Below are positions 17,058 to 26,346 of a stretch of DNA of 64,000 nucleotides, piece by piece (position 1 is the first letter of the stretch; the number at the start of each line of letters is the position of its first letter). Source of the stretch: Brevibacillus laterosporus (GTDB lineage: Bacteria; Bacillota; Bacilli; Brevibacillales; Brevibacillaceae); assembly GCF_030489605.1 (NCBI RefSeq), contig NZ_JAUKFY010000001.1, forward strand, positions 1-64,000, read 5' to 3'. The position numbers and the translations under genes are program-made. The notes under the pieces are model-generated. The model did no database searches. It saw nothing but the letters and a program-made list of their open reading frames with translations, and was not told the origin of the DNA.

Positions 17058-18137
17058 ATGCAGTTACTTTCTCAAAATCACTGTAGTTCTGGTATGAAGC
17101 TTTCAAGCGATATTTATAGTAGCAATCGCTCGATTTCGGCGGGCAATGGAGGAAATTTTACTCAAAGTTTGTTTGGACACAATTCCATCCATGTTCAACA
17201 TAAAAATATAGCGGATACTCCTGCTAAGGATGTTATATCTGGACAAGCAAGGAAGGAAGCCATAGATTTTGTGCATACCACATTGGATAATTCCTACTCT
17301 AAAGCTATCGCAGGAGAACAAATAGGCTCCAGCGCTCAGGATATGCTGGCAAATTTAATTTATAAATGCAAGAATAACTCAATGATCATGGATTTACTGG
17401 GAAGGATTTGCGTTTTTGATAAAAGCATATTTGTCCATTCTTTTCATGTGATGATTTATAGTGTATTAGTTGGATTGAAAATGGGCTTGAATAAGCAGCA
17501 AATCACAGATTTAGGCTTAGGTGCGCTTTTACATGATGTAGGGAAATTGATGATTCCAACTCAGATCATTCAGAAGCAGGATTCACTAACGAATGAAGAA
17601 TATGACATGATGAAGACGCATGCCAGCAAAGGATTTGCTCTGTTGAGACGACTGCCAGCAATTCCAGAGATCGTTGCGCAATGCGCTTATCAGCATCACG
17701 AACGCATGGATGGAAATGGGTATCCACGTAACTTGCAGGAAAAGGATATTCATTTATTTACGAAAATCATTGGAGTGTGTGACGTATTCGAAGCTTTAAC
17801 GAGCCAGCGTGTATATCGAAAGCCGATGCTGCCTCACGATGCCATGGAATTTTTATTTGCAGGTTCAGGCACCCAGTTTTGTCAGAAGGTATTGCAAGCG
17901 TTCCGTAATTCCATCTATTTATATCCTGTGGGCATGTTTGTAACGTTAAGCTCAGGCTATTCAGGTGTCGTTGTCAAAAATAATCCGGGCATGCCTTCAC
18001 GGCCTATTGTTCGTCTTTTAGAAAATGAAGCCCGTGTTACATTACCTCCATTTGAAATAGATTTGTCGAGCGAATTGAATTTGGTGATTTCCGATTGCAA
18101 AGCGATCGGATCAGAATGGAACAAGAAAACGAAATAA
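17058..18137 (+). CDS. HD-GYP domain phosphodiesterase
   Basis: 359 residues with no membrane segment. The HD-GYP domain spans about 115-285: VHSFHVMIYSV, metal-binding ALLHDVGKLMIP (about 154), CAYQHHERMDGNGYP (about 208) and VCDVFEALTSQRVYR. Such proteins usually hydrolyse cyclic di-GMP in the cytoplasm. The GYP triplet is present, as expected of an active enzyme. The first 100 residues have no known domain, and the last 60 resemble the small beta domain often found after HD-GYP in Bacilli. Single gene with its own upstream region. Confidence 0.88.
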   Translation: MQLLSQNHCSSGMKLSSDIYSSNRSISAGNGGNFTQSLFGHNSIHVQHKNIADTPAKDVISGQARKEAIDFVHTTLDNSYSKAIAGEQIGSSAQDMLANLIYKCKNNSMIMDLLGRICVFDKSIFVHSFHVMIYSVLVGLKMGLNKQQITDLGLGALLHDVGKLMIPTQIIQKQDSLTNEEYDMMKTHASKGFALLRRLPAIPEIVAQCAYQHHERMDGNGYPRNLQEKDIHLFTKIIGVCDVFEALTSQRVYRKPMLPHDAMEFLFAGSGTQFCQKVLQAFRNSIYLYPVGMFVTLSSGYSGVVVKNNPGMPSRPIVRLLENEARVTLPPFEIDLSSELNLVISDCKAIGSEWNKKTK

Positions 18138-18160
18138 GTCCATGCAATGAACTGTCTATC

Positions 18161-18206
18161 GGAAGGAATGTTTCGAAATTTATATCTGAAACATTCCTTC
18201 CTCTCT
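18161..18206 (+). terminator. Long perfect hairpin between the HD-GYP and oxidase genes
   Basis: GGAAGGAATGTTTC (18161-18174) and GAAACATTCCTTCC (18188-18201) form a perfect 14-bp stem with a 13-base loop. The T run after it is poor (TCTCTTAT), so it may be a terminator, an operator pair or an mRNA structure. Confidence 0.5.
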
Positions 18207-18262
18207 TATAATAGAACTAACATCTGGTGCTACTTGTCAAAAGCAATTTAGGAGGAATTCAA

Positions 18263-19624
18263 ATGAATGACCTAAATGATTTACGGCAATTATTTCGAGA
18301 TGACCAGGTTTCTGTAAATGAGAGTGTTTTAGAGCTGCATAGCAAAGATGAATCTTATCACACCCCTGTCTTACCCGATGTAGTGGTGTTTCCTGAATCC
18401 AGGGAGGATGTATCACGTCTGCTTGCTTTTGCTAACGACAGTGAGATACCTGTGGTTCCATTTGGGATCGGAAGCAGTTTAGAGGGACACGTGATTCCTG
18501 TGAATAAAGGAATATCCTTAGATTTTCAACGAATGAATCAGATTCTGGAGATCCGGCCAGACGATTTATTGATACGTGTTCAGCCAGGAATAACCAGGAC
18601 ACAAGTAAACAAAGAACTGAAAAAATACGGCTTGTTTTTTTCTGTTGATCCAGGGGCAGATGCTACGCTTGGCGGAATGGCCGCGACAAATGCTAGTGGT
18701 ACTACTGCTGTCCGATATGGTGTTATGCGTGACCAAGTGCGTGACCTAGAAGTCGCATTAGCTGATGGAAGCATTATTCATACCGGTGGTTTAGCAGCCA
18801 AATCATCATCTGGATACCATCTAAATGGTCTGTTTGTTGGTTCGGAAGGGACATTGGGTGTATTTACTGAGCTGACCTTACGCGTGTACGGTATTCCTGA
18901 GGAAGTGATGGCCGTTCGAGCTGCATTTCCTGATGTGGAAAGTGCTGTTCAGACAGCAGTGACTATTCTTTCTGTAGGAATTCCTGTTGCTAAAATTGAG
19001 CTGGTAGACGAATTATCCATTCAAAAAATTAATCGCCATAAAAATACATCATACGAAGCGACACCTACCTTATTCCTTGAATTCCATGGAAATAGAGCAG
19101 GATTGATGCAGGATGCACAATTTGCTAGAGAATTAGCGTTAGAGAAAGGCTGTCTACATTTTCAGCAGGAGATAGATTCAAAGGCCCGGGCGCAATTATG
19201 GGAAGCTAGGCATCATTTGTACTATGCTTTTGCACATTCCGCACCGGGAAAGCGTGTAATGACGACGGATGTATGTGTGCCGCTGTCCGAACTGGCTGGT
19301 GCAGTACGCAATGCCCAACAAGTTGTCCAAGAATTGAGCTTGGAGGGCGGAGTGGTTGGACATATCGGTGATGGTAATTACCATACGCTACTCTTACTAA
19401 ATCCACTTGATTCCCAAGAGCTTGCCCGTGCAGAAGCGGCGAATACCCGTATAGTTGAATATGCCTTAGCACGCGGTGGTACATGCACGGGAGAGCACGG
19501 TGTGGGGCTGGGGAAACGAAAATACCAGCAAACAGAGCATGGCGTAGCATTTCAAGCCATGATTGCAGTAAAAAAAGCCTTTGATCCTAAAGGAATTTTA
19601 AATCCAGGAAAAATTTTCAGCTAG
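18263..19624 (+). CDS. FAD-linked oxidase, glycolate oxidase subunit GlcD / D-lactate dehydrogenase family
   Basis: 453 residues from ATG 18263, which TTAGGAGGA precedes; an extension to 18227 has no ribosome site. The FAD-binding half has VVPFGIGSSLEGHVIP, GITRTQVNKEL, DPGADATLGGMAATNASGT and LFVGSEGTLGVFTELTLR. The C-terminal cap has VGHIGDGNYH (metal/substrate His) and GTCTGEHGVG, ending FDPKGILNPGKIF. It would oxidise a 2-hydroxy acid such as glycolate or D-lactate and pass electrons on. No GlcE or GlcF partner is nearby, which fits the single-subunit D-lactate-dehydrogenase-like form. Confidence 0.88.
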   Translation: MNDLNDLRQLFRDDQVSVNESVLELHSKDESYHTPVLPDVVVFPESREDVSRLLAFANDSEIPVVPFGIGSSLEGHVIPVNKGISLDFQRMNQILEIRPDDLLIRVQPGITRTQVNKELKKYGLFFSVDPGADATLGGMAATNASGTTAVRYGVMRDQVRDLEVALADGSIIHTGGLAAKSSSGYHLNGLFVGSEGTLGVFTELTLRVYGIPEEVMAVRAAFPDVESAVQTAVTILSVGIPVAKIELVDELSIQKINRHKNTSYEATPTLFLEFHGNRAGLMQDAQFARELALEKGCLHFQQEIDSKARAQLWEARHHLYYAFAHSAPGKRVMTTDVCVPLSELAGAVRNAQQVVQELSLEGGVVGHIGDGNYHTLLLLNPLDSQELARAEAANTRIVEYALARGGTCTGEHGVGLGKRKYQQTEHGVAFQAMIAVKKAFDPKGILNPGKIFS

Positions 19625-19693
19625 CAACTAATTACGGGGGTACTGGTAGGAACCTCTGGCGGCATGCGCTGTTTATAGGTCGAATGCATGAGG

Positions 19694-19728
19694 GACTCTT
19701 CTCGATTTTTTGAGAAGAGTCTTTTTTT
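19694..19728 (+). terminator. Terminator after the oxidase gene
   Basis: GACTCTTCTC and GAGAAGAGTC form a perfect 10-bp stem, then seven T. Confidence 0.92.
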
Positions 19729-19820
19729 GCCTGTGAATTGCTGATTATTCGCAAGTATTGTGACATATGATAGACTAAGCTTATAAATATTTACCATATC
19801 GAATATGAATGGAGTATATC

Positions 19821-20366
19821 ATGGTCATTAACAAACGAGAATTTGATGTAAAAGGACTAAGCTATACGATTCGTTCTGCAACCGAAAAAGATGCAAATGC
19901 TTTGTCTGAGCTTAGATTACAGATTGATGGGGAGACTGAAAATTTAGACAGGGAAAAAGGGGAGGCGTTCATAGATCCTTTCGGTTTTGAACAATTAATT
20001 AAAGCAGATACTGAAAAGGAAAGAAACTTATTTTTAGTGGCAATCGTTCATGATCAGATAGTCGGGTTTTCCAGATGCGAAGGAAATCAGTTGAAAAGAT
20101 TCTTGCATAAAATAGAATTTGGAGTGTGCGTTTTAAAGGAGTTTTGGGGATTTGGCATAGGAAAAAATCTGATAAAAGAATCTATTGCTTGGGCTGACTC
20201 AAATGATATTAAAAAAATTACTTTGAATGTTTTAGAAACGAATGATAAAGCCATTACCCTTTATAGAAAGCTTGGCTTTGAAATAGAAGGCGTACTAAAA
20301 AAAGACAAAATCCTGTCCGACGGTAAATATTATAACACCATTATCATGGGAAGATGCCATGAATAA
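19821..20366 (+). CDS. GNAT-family N-acetyltransferase
   Basis: 181 residues from ATG 19821, with GGAG 8 bases upstream; ATG 19809 is also in frame but would contain that site. The acetyl-CoA loop is in FWGFGIGKNLIKES, preceded by the strand FGVCVLKEF, and followed by NVLETNDKAITLYRKLGFEIEG, the usual C-terminal GNAT pattern. The order matches the Acetyltransf_1 domain of small-molecule or peptide acetyltransferases. Substrate unknown. It is a single gene flanked by terminators. Confidence 0.85.
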   Translation: MVINKREFDVKGLSYTIRSATEKDANALSELRLQIDGETENLDREKGEAFIDPFGFEQLIKADTEKERNLFLVAIVHDQIVGFSRCEGNQLKRFLHKIEFGVCVLKEFWGFGIGKNLIKESIAWADSNDIKKITLNVLETNDKAITLYRKLGFEIEGVLKKDKILSDGKYYNTIIMGRCHE

Positions 20367-20411
20367 GAACACGCTAATATTACTGGGTATATCTAATTCA
20401 CTCTCAGTTGT

Positions 20412-20459
20412 AATAGAGTGCAAAACCAGTGGAAGCTACTGGAGGCACTCTATTTTTTA
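20412..20459 (+). terminator. Terminator after the GNAT gene
   Basis: TAGAGTGC pairs with GCACTCTA around an inner CCAGT / ACTGG hairpin, with T following. It could also stop the leftward LysR gene. Confidence 0.75.
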
Positions 20460-20501
20460 TCCCCTCATTTTATATTTTTGTATCAACGTAAGTTAGACAG
20501 C

Positions 20502-21398
20502 CTACCTTTCCATAGAAAAATGTTCAACGATTTGGGACTTAAATAATTTTGCAGGAAAATGCAGCTCTCTATCTTTATGGACAATAAGCCCGTGTGTCGA
20601 GTAAATTGGAGGGCATAGTGGCAGCGTTTGAAATACTTTTTCTTCCAGTTCTTTTTTTACGCATATTTCTGGAAGTAAAGCAAAACCAATGCCGCATTTC
20701 ACAGCTTGCTTGATCATTTCAATGCTTGGAAACTCTAATGCACTATTACCTTCAATTCCGGCCTCCTGCAAAATCCTAGTGGCTTGAGTGTGGTATAAGC
20801 AACTGGTTCCAAAACTTATTACGTTTTCATCGTGTAACATATCTAATCCACTAGATTCAACTCTTTGTACCAAGGCATCTGAGGCAATAAAAACAAGTTT
20901 TTCCTCTAAGAGCGGGTGGAAAATAAGGTCATTGCGATGGGGATTTTGCGGAACAATGCCAAAATCTACAGCGTGATCTAAAACTCTCTTTAGAATATCC
21001 GGCTGAAATCCCGCCTCTAGTCTTATTTTGATCCGTGGATATTGATTCATAAATTGTTGGATAAAGGTGGACATACGTGTTAAGAAAAAGGATTCCTGCA
21101 TGCGAATATGTATCGTTCCCTGTGGCTGATCCAATTCGTTCATTGCATGCTCTAAGGACATGCCTAAATGTATAAATTGATACGCAAATGTAGCAAGTCT
21201 AACACCCGCTTCTGTAGGTTTTACACCTCTGGATAATCGATGAAATAATTTTTGGTTGCAGACTTGCTCCAATAACTGAATATGAGTCGTTACAGTAGAT
21301 TGAACATAGCCTAATTTCTCCGCGGCTCGGCTAAAGCTTTTTTCTTCCATTACTACAATAAATGTCTTAAAAAACTTTCCTTCCAGTAACTCAATCAT
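20502..21398 (-). CDS. LysR-family transcription regulator
   Basis: 298 residues from ATG 21398, with GGAGG about 11 bases upstream; the frame extends to 21455 without a start signal. The N-terminal helix-turn-helix is FVVMEEKSFSRAAEKLGYVQ, STVTTHIQLLEQ, LFHRLSRGVKPTEAG. The C-terminal effector domain has the usual two-lobe pattern. It is divergent from the DJ-1/PfpI gene with a 147-base gap, the arrangement in which LysR proteins usually control the neighbour and themselves. Confidence 0.9.
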   Translation of the reverse strand: MIELLEGKFFKTFIVVMEEKSFSRAAEKLGYVQSTVTTHIQLLEQVCNQKLFHRLSRGVKPTEAGVRLATFAYQFIHLGMSLEHAMNELDQPQGTIHIRMQESFFLTRMSTFIQQFMNQYPRIKIRLEAGFQPDILKRVLDHAVDFGIVPQNPHRNDLIFHPLLEEKLVFIASDALVQRVESSGLDMLHDENVISFGTSCLYHTQATRILQEAGIEGNSALEFPSIEMIKQAVKCGIGFALLPEICVKKELEEKVFQTLPLCPPIYSTHGLIVHKDRELHFPAKLFKSQIVEHFSMER

Positions 21399-21545
21399 TG
21401 TATATCTGCCTCCGTGATATCGGGATTCAGAATGGGTCGTATCGTAAACATTCATAAGTAAAATCGGTAATTCAATGATATAGTAACTCTCGTACAGAAG
21501 AAAGTACTATTTCAAAAGCAGAACGATCCAAAAGGAGAACAAAAC

Positions 21546-22205
21546 ATGGACAAAAAACAAGGATTTAGATTAGGCGTATATATTTTTAAAGATGCAGAGG
21601 TTATCGATTACGCAGCTCCCTACGGCGTATTTTCGGTAGCACGAAGATTTGACCCTGAATTGGATGTGTTTCTTGTAGCAGACGCGATGAAACCGATTCA
21701 AACTCAAGCAGGATTAACTGTACACCCCAACTACAGCTTCAATGACATGCCCGATGTGGATGCCTTTTTAATTCCTGGTGGCTTTGGTACAAGGCAGGAA
21801 ACGAATAATAAGCGACTACACCAATATATTCGGTCTCTTCCTGAAACAACTTTGCTTACAAGTGTATGTACAGGTTCATGGATTTACGGCAGAATGGGGC
21901 TTTTGGATGGCATCCCTGCAACAAATCGTAAAGAGCCAGATCATTTGGAGGCTACGGACATGGGCAAGGTGCCAATCGATCGATTAGCAGAAATCGCACC
22001 AGCTTGCAAAATCAGTCGTGCTCGTATAGTTGATACTGGCAGAATTGTAACCGCAGGCGGGATTGCTTCTGGTATGGAAATGGGCTTTCATTTGTTAAGA
22101 AGAGCAGGCTATGATGAAAACTTTATTTATGAAGTGGCTCGCGTTATGGAGTATAAAGCAGCATATGACAACTACAAGGATGATATTGAATATTTTGATT
22201 ATTAG
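21546..22205 (+). CDS. DJ-1/PfpI-family protein (isocyanide hydratase-like)
   Basis: 219 residues. Landmarks are GVYIFKDAEVIDYAAPYGVF at the start, AFLIPGGFGTRQE, the nucleophile-elbow cysteine in LLTSVCTGSWIYG (about residue 107), and TAGGIASGMEMGFHL. The class-I-glutaminase-like fold with SVCTG is shared by isocyanide hydratases and by the N-terminal halves of some AraC regulators. It has no DNA-binding domain here. AAAGGAG lies 7 bases before ATG. Control by the divergent LysR gene is likely. The reaction is unproven. Confidence 0.85.
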   Translation: MDKKQGFRLGVYIFKDAEVIDYAAPYGVFSVARRFDPELDVFLVADAMKPIQTQAGLTVHPNYSFNDMPDVDAFLIPGGFGTRQETNNKRLHQYIRSLPETTLLTSVCTGSWIYGRMGLLDGIPATNRKEPDHLEATDMGKVPIDRLAEIAPACKISRARIVDTGRIVTAGGIASGMEMGFHLLRRAGYDENFIYEVARVMEYKAAYDNYKDDIEYFDY

Positions 22206-22555
22206 GATAATTAAGTTGGAGCAGAGAGGTAAAATTTATTGCCAAATCCTATTCGAATCGTCTATAAGTAATGATGCTTCAAATGTTTGTAGCTGAGTAC
22301 AATTATAATAACCAAAAAAAATATCCCAACAATGCGATAAGGCTATGCTGGGACATGCTTGCAGCTCGATTTTCTCTACCTTTCATCAGGTAAGATTTTA
22401 CGGCTTGTTAAGAAAAATTTGAGTTAGGAATAAAAAATGCCGGTAATCCATTCAAGGATACCGGCTGGCTGGTTTTATGGACGCCAATTCAGACTAAGCT
22501 CAAATCACCTCATTCATTTCCAAACTCGGTCATATCACCAAAAACACTCATGTTC
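22206..22555. other. Convergent gap between the DJ-1 and chitinase genes
   Basis: No gene. A hairpin TCCCA...TGGGA (22322-22351) with, on the minus strand, a following T run, and the chitinase terminator at 22432-22466. Confidence 0.6.
22432..22466 (-). terminator. Terminator after the chitinase gene
   Basis: GCCGGTA and TACCGGC form a perfect stem. Read leftward it runs into ATTTTTTATT. Confidence 0.85.
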
Positions 22556-25129
22556 TTACTTATCAGTAACCGCATATTTTTTGCCGTCAATTGTAATGGT
22601 ATAGTTTGTAGGACCGCTGATTGGCACGTAATAGACGATGCTTACATCTATGCTTTGTCCAGGCGCTACTGATTTCCAAGTAGGAATGGTGACTGCCACA
22701 CGGTGAAAATCACCCTTTAATCCACCGATGTTTGGCCCCGTATGACCAGCAGAGATTAGTTTTACACTATCCCCGCTATAGCTACTAAATTGGGCTGAGG
22801 TAGAAGTAGGAACATCAAACTCAATGACGGAGCCGCCTGTGATAGTTAGATTACTGTTATTGGTTATTTTTAGCGTAGGATTGATTGGATAATTTTGATC
22901 TCCTAGTTGAAATCCAGTGACCTCTATATTTAGGGCTAGTTTATCGGCTGGGAGTGGGGTTTTACTATTTGAAGCATCATATGGGGTTGCTGTTACAAAT
23001 TTATTATGCATCAATTTGGTTAAAGTAGAACCCATGTAGTATTCTCCTTTACCGTCATTGCGATCCTTGTACCAGTCGTAGTCACCTGCCAGTTCCCAGA
23101 TCATAATGCCGCCAATTCCATTTTTTATAACATAATCTGCTTTGACACCGATAGATTGTTCATCCTCAGTGGATAGAAAAACCCTCTTCTCAGCATTCCA
23201 TAGCCATGGGGCAACAAGAGTAGAATCATAGTTACGCTTATAGGTGCCAGTCAACACTGGATTTACAATCCCATGATCCTTCAAATAGGAGCCAGCAATA
23301 CCTTTCTCGAGATTCTTGGCATGCCACATAGGATTTGAGCCTGCCCCTTCCTCTTTGCCATTCTCATCTTTATCATGCCAGATGTTATCAATGCCTGTGG
23401 CGCCATCCCCGCAAGCGGTTAGTCCAGTTGGGCAATTTTTACCCACAGCTTTTCCCCATAGCCCATCTGTTCCTCCCACAACATTTTGAAAGCCACGAGT
23501 ATAATAGGGCACACCGATATTGATCCGTCCTGCCTGCATCATCCCGCGCATGTAATGGTAAGCCCAATCTGTATTGAGATAGCCAATGCCGCCGTATTGA
23601 GGTGTGTTATAAATGTTATACTTAATTAACTCTCCATCCTTGCCATCATCAAATAATGCAGCATTAGGACCAACGAATTCATTCCAAGCCCCGTGAAGAT
23701 CATAGGACATTACATTCACATAGTCGAGATACTTCAAAGCTTGGAAAGACTCCATTCCACGCAACAAATAAGCAGAGGAAGGCGAGGCTACGGTCAGCAT
23801 GTAATATTTACCGTCCTCAGCAGATGCCTGATCCAGTTTGACTCGCAAGGTTTTTAATAAGGTGTTATAGCCTGCCATTAGTCCTTTTAAGCGAGGTGTG
23901 GAAAATTGCCAATCTAATGGATTACCGGCTTGGTTCATTGTAGTTGGGTATTCGTAGTCGATGTCTATTCCTTCAAAATTATATTTGCGTAAAAAGTCAA
24001 CAGCAGAGGTGGCGAATGTGTCAATTGCCGCTTGATTGACGGAGCCATCTTCATTAGTCGTCATCGTGTAAAAGCCTCCAGAAGCAATTCGCTTTCCATT
24101 CTCATCAATATATCCTCCTGATTCAGCCCATCCGCCAACGGAAATAAGGGTTTTTACACCAGGATGTCTTTTCTTCCATTGTGTTAGCAAATTGAAGTGT
24201 CCTTTATATGGTAGGGATGGGTCCATAGCGGCATCGGGATACTCCGGCCAAGTCAAGCCTAGCGCTGGATTGGCTGGATCAGTGGGAGAACCAACAGATA
24301 CGCGGTTATTACTGTCAACATGTGCGAAGGCGTAGTTGATATGTGTTAGGTTTTTCCACGGAATATCAGTGACTAAATATTTGGATTGTCCATTTTTCCC
24401 TGTTCTCCAGCTCGTAAAGTAGCCAATTATTCGTCGTTTAGAATCATTGGCTAGCTTTTCACGTCCATCCTGGTCATATGCTTGGCAATAAGGTATGTTT
24501 TTTACGCCAGAATCATATAGAACTGCTGGACGGCAAGGGGTGGCTTGCTCAGGTGGTAAAGTGTCTTTATCTGTAGTGACTTTTAACGGCTGACTAGCCT
24601 CAGACTCCAAGCCTTGATTATCTTTTGCTTTTACTGTAAACGTGTAAGTGGTATTGGGAGTCAGATTGGTGATCGTAGCACTGGTTTTTGTAATCGCTTC
24701 CAACTTACCGTTATAATAAACCGTATAGCCTGTCACTTGCTTGTCATCGGTAGAAGCATCCCATGTGAGAGAGACACTTGTGGAGGTTTTTGCTGTTACG
24801 GCTAGATTGGTAGGTACGGTAGGAGGAGTATTAGAAGGATCAGGCGGATTAGTGGGAGTAGCAGAACAGACGCCAAGGTCCTGCCACACATCATTGGCAC
24901 CTGGCTCTTCACCTTGTGTCCACCATTTTGCTTTGTATTCATGACCCTTGTAGGAAGCTTGTTGTCCACTAGTGTAAATTGTTTTACTATCCCACACAGC
25001 AGAGCAGATCGGCGAAGCAGAGACGCTAGCTGGTAGAATAGCCGGGAAAATACTTGCAAAAAGAACGAAGGCTAACAACAAGAAACTGAATTTTCTGACT
25101 GAATGAGCGGTAGGAATGCGTTGATACAT
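22556..25129 (-). CDS. Secreted GH18 chitinase with chitin-binding and fibronectin III domains
   Basis: About 857 residues from ATG 25129 (TAGGAG 9 bases upstream; the in-frame ATG 25138 is too close to it). Order: Sec signal peptide ending near VSASP; carbohydrate-binding domain of the CBM5/12 type (about 42-88, WWTQGEEPG and DVWQDLG); a Pro/Thr linker; fibronectin III domain (about 105-190, LTWDASTDDKQVTGY); GH18 catalytic domain (about 230-710) with SVGGW and the catalytic D-x-D-x-E in FEGIDIDYEYP, MSYDLHGAW and MIWELAGDYDW; a C-terminal beta domain (about 735-857). It should degrade extracellular chitin. The nearby PTS genes are not chitin-specific, so linkage is not proof of a pathway. 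Confidence 0.94.
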   Translation of the reverse strand: MYQRIPTAHSVRKFSFLLLAFVLFASIFPAILPASVSASPICSAVWDSKTIYTSGQQASYKGHEYKAKWWTQGEEPGANDVWQDLGVCSATPTNPPDPSNTPPTVPTNLAVTAKTSTSVSLTWDASTDDKQVTGYTVYYNGKLEAITKTSATITNLTPNTTYTFTVKAKDNQGLESEASQPLKVTTDKDTLPPEQATPCRPAVLYDSGVKNIPYCQAYDQDGREKLANDSKRRIIGYFTSWRTGKNGQSKYLVTDIPWKNLTHINYAFAHVDSNNRVSVGSPTDPANPALGLTWPEYPDAAMDPSLPYKGHFNLLTQWKKRHPGVKTLISVGGWAESGGYIDENGKRIASGGFYTMTTNEDGSVNQAAIDTFATSAVDFLRKYNFEGIDIDYEYPTTMNQAGNPLDWQFSTPRLKGLMAGYNTLLKTLRVKLDQASAEDGKYYMLTVASPSSAYLLRGMESFQALKYLDYVNVMSYDLHGAWNEFVGPNAALFDDGKDGELIKYNIYNTPQYGGIGYLNTDWAYHYMRGMMQAGRINIGVPYYTRGFQNVVGGTDGLWGKAVGKNCPTGLTACGDGATGIDNIWHDKDENGKEEGAGSNPMWHAKNLEKGIAGSYLKDHGIVNPVLTGTYKRNYDSTLVAPWLWNAEKRVFLSTEDEQSIGVKADYVIKNGIGGIMIWELAGDYDWYKDRNDGKGEYYMGSTLTKLMHNKFVTATPYDASNSKTPLPADKLALNIEVTGFQLGDQNYPINPTLKITNNSNLTITGGSVIEFDVPTSTSAQFSSYSGDSVKLISAGHTGPNIGGLKGDFHRVAVTIPTWKSVAPGQSIDVSIVYYVPISGPTNYTITIDGKKYAVTDK

Positions 25130-25334
25130 CTTTCTCATCTCCTAACTTTCATTTTTTACTTAGGTCAGTTCATATCATTGTTGTTATATTAGATTGGTTC
25201 GTTTAAATATACAATAGTCTGAAATAAATGAAAAGTGGATTTTTGTGAAATAAAACAGTTTGCAAAAAGAAGGGAAGAAAGACCTGGGTATAGTTTCGTG
25301 CAATGATTCGTAAACTTTCAGTCTAATTCTTGCA

Positions 25335-25355
25335 CAAATGTATAACGAACATTTG
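25335..25355. promoter_or_regulatory. Inverted repeat CAAATGT-N7-ACATTTG
   Basis: A perfect 7-bp inverted repeat with a 7-base spacer, just upstream of a TATAAT at 25382. Its position suits an activator or repressor site for the PTS operon. Confidence 0.45.
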
Positions 25356-25426
25356 GACTAAAACTTTCAACAGCTAGGCGATATAATAAAGCCATAAAGC
25401 GATTGATATAATTATAAAATATATTT

Positions 25427-25440
25427 AGAAAGCGCTAACA
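25427..25440. promoter_or_regulatory. cre-like catabolite repression site
   Basis: AGAAAGCGCTAACA matches the CcpA consensus TGWNANCGNTNNCA at every fixed position but the first. It lies about 40 bases downstream of the likely -10 box, where CcpA would block transcription of the PTS operon. Confidence 0.7.
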
Positions 25441-25532
25441 TTAATTTTGTTAATTAGGTGAAAAAATAGTTCCAATTAAGGATGAAGCACTAAAAAACAC
25501 TGGAACACGGGGAAGGAGATTAAAGGATCACC

Positions 25533-25985
25533 ATGCTGCGTGAACTGTTAACCAGAGACCACATTCAGGTTATTGAGGAGGTTCCTACTTGGGAGGAAGC
25601 GATACGCCTAGCTGCTCAGCCGTTACTGGATGATGAGATCATTCAAGACTCCTATATTCAGGCCATGATCCATAATGTGAAGGAGCTGGGGCCATATATA
25701 GTGATTGCGCCAGACATTGCTATTCCTCATTCACGTCCTGAGAATGGCGTCAACAGAGTAGGCATGAGCTTTCTGAAATGTCATAATCCAGTCTCCTTTT
25801 CAGAAAAAGCAGAGCATCAGGTAAGATTGCTCTTTGTGCTAGCGGCTACGGATAATGACTCCCATTTAGGTGCATTATCTCAATTGACAGAAGTATTATC
25901 TGATCCAAATTCTTTACAAACCCTGCTAACAACAGATTCTATTGACGAGGTCCTTCAGCTTATTCAGATTAAAAACAATCAGTAA
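25533..25985 (+). CDS. PTS EIIA component, ascorbate/mannitol-fructose type
   Basis: 150 residues of the PTS EIIA type-2 domain. The phosphorylated histidine is in IAIPHSRPENG (about residue 70). MLRELLTRDHIQVIEEV is the typical UlaC/SgaA-like start. It accepts phosphate from HPr and passes it to the EIIB encoded 32 bases downstream. GGGGAAGGAG lies before the ATG. First gene of a three-gene operon under a cre-like site. Confidence 0.9.
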   Translation: MLRELLTRDHIQVIEEVPTWEEAIRLAAQPLLDDEIIQDSYIQAMIHNVKELGPYIVIAPDIAIPHSRPENGVNRVGMSFLKCHNPVSFSEKAEHQVRLLFVLAATDNDSHLGALSQLTEVLSDPNSLQTLLTTDSIDEVLQLIQIKNNQ

Positions 25986-26017
25986 ATATAACAAGGAAAT
26001 TTGAGGAGGAATTAAAT

Positions 26018-26284
26018 ATGAAAAAGATTTTAGTTGTATGTGGAAACGGTCTAGGAAGTAGCTTCATTGTGGAAATGAACGTGAAAAAAATGTTAGGAGA
26101 GCTAGGCGTTGAAGCGGAGGTCTCCCATACCGACTTGGCTTCTAGTAAAACAGAGAGAGCTGATCTATATCTAGGCTCTAAAGATATCGTGGGGAATCTT
26201 GAAGATGGTTCACGTGTTGTGGAAGGCCTAACAAACATTTTGGATCAGAACGAAATTCGTGAAGTCCTGAAAAAACACTTCTAA
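26018..26284 (+). CDS. PTS EIIB component, ascorbate (UlaB/SgaB) type
   Basis: 88 residues. The cysteine that carries phosphate is in KKILVVCGNGLGSS (Cys 8), the P-loop-like start of the lactate/ascorbate EIIB superfamily. The protein is a single soluble domain that links the EIIA gene before it to the EIIC gene after it. GAGGAGG precedes the ATG. Confidence 0.9.
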   Translation: MKKILVVCGNGLGSSFIVEMNVKKMLGELGVEAEVSHTDLASSKTERADLYLGSKDIVGNLEDGSRVVEGLTNILDQNEIREVLKKHF

Positions 26285-26346
26285 AGCTAGAAGTGTTTGG
26301 ACTCCTCTTTATGGCACCATGAAAAAGAAAAGTGGAGGGATTGTCC

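Larger units (their letters stand above)
25130..25532. other. Divergent regulatory region, chitinase / ascorbate-type PTS
   Basis: About 400 bases without a gene. It holds a palindrome (25335-25355), a TATAAT at 25382-25387 and a cre-like site at 25427-25440, listed separately. Confidence 0.6.
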
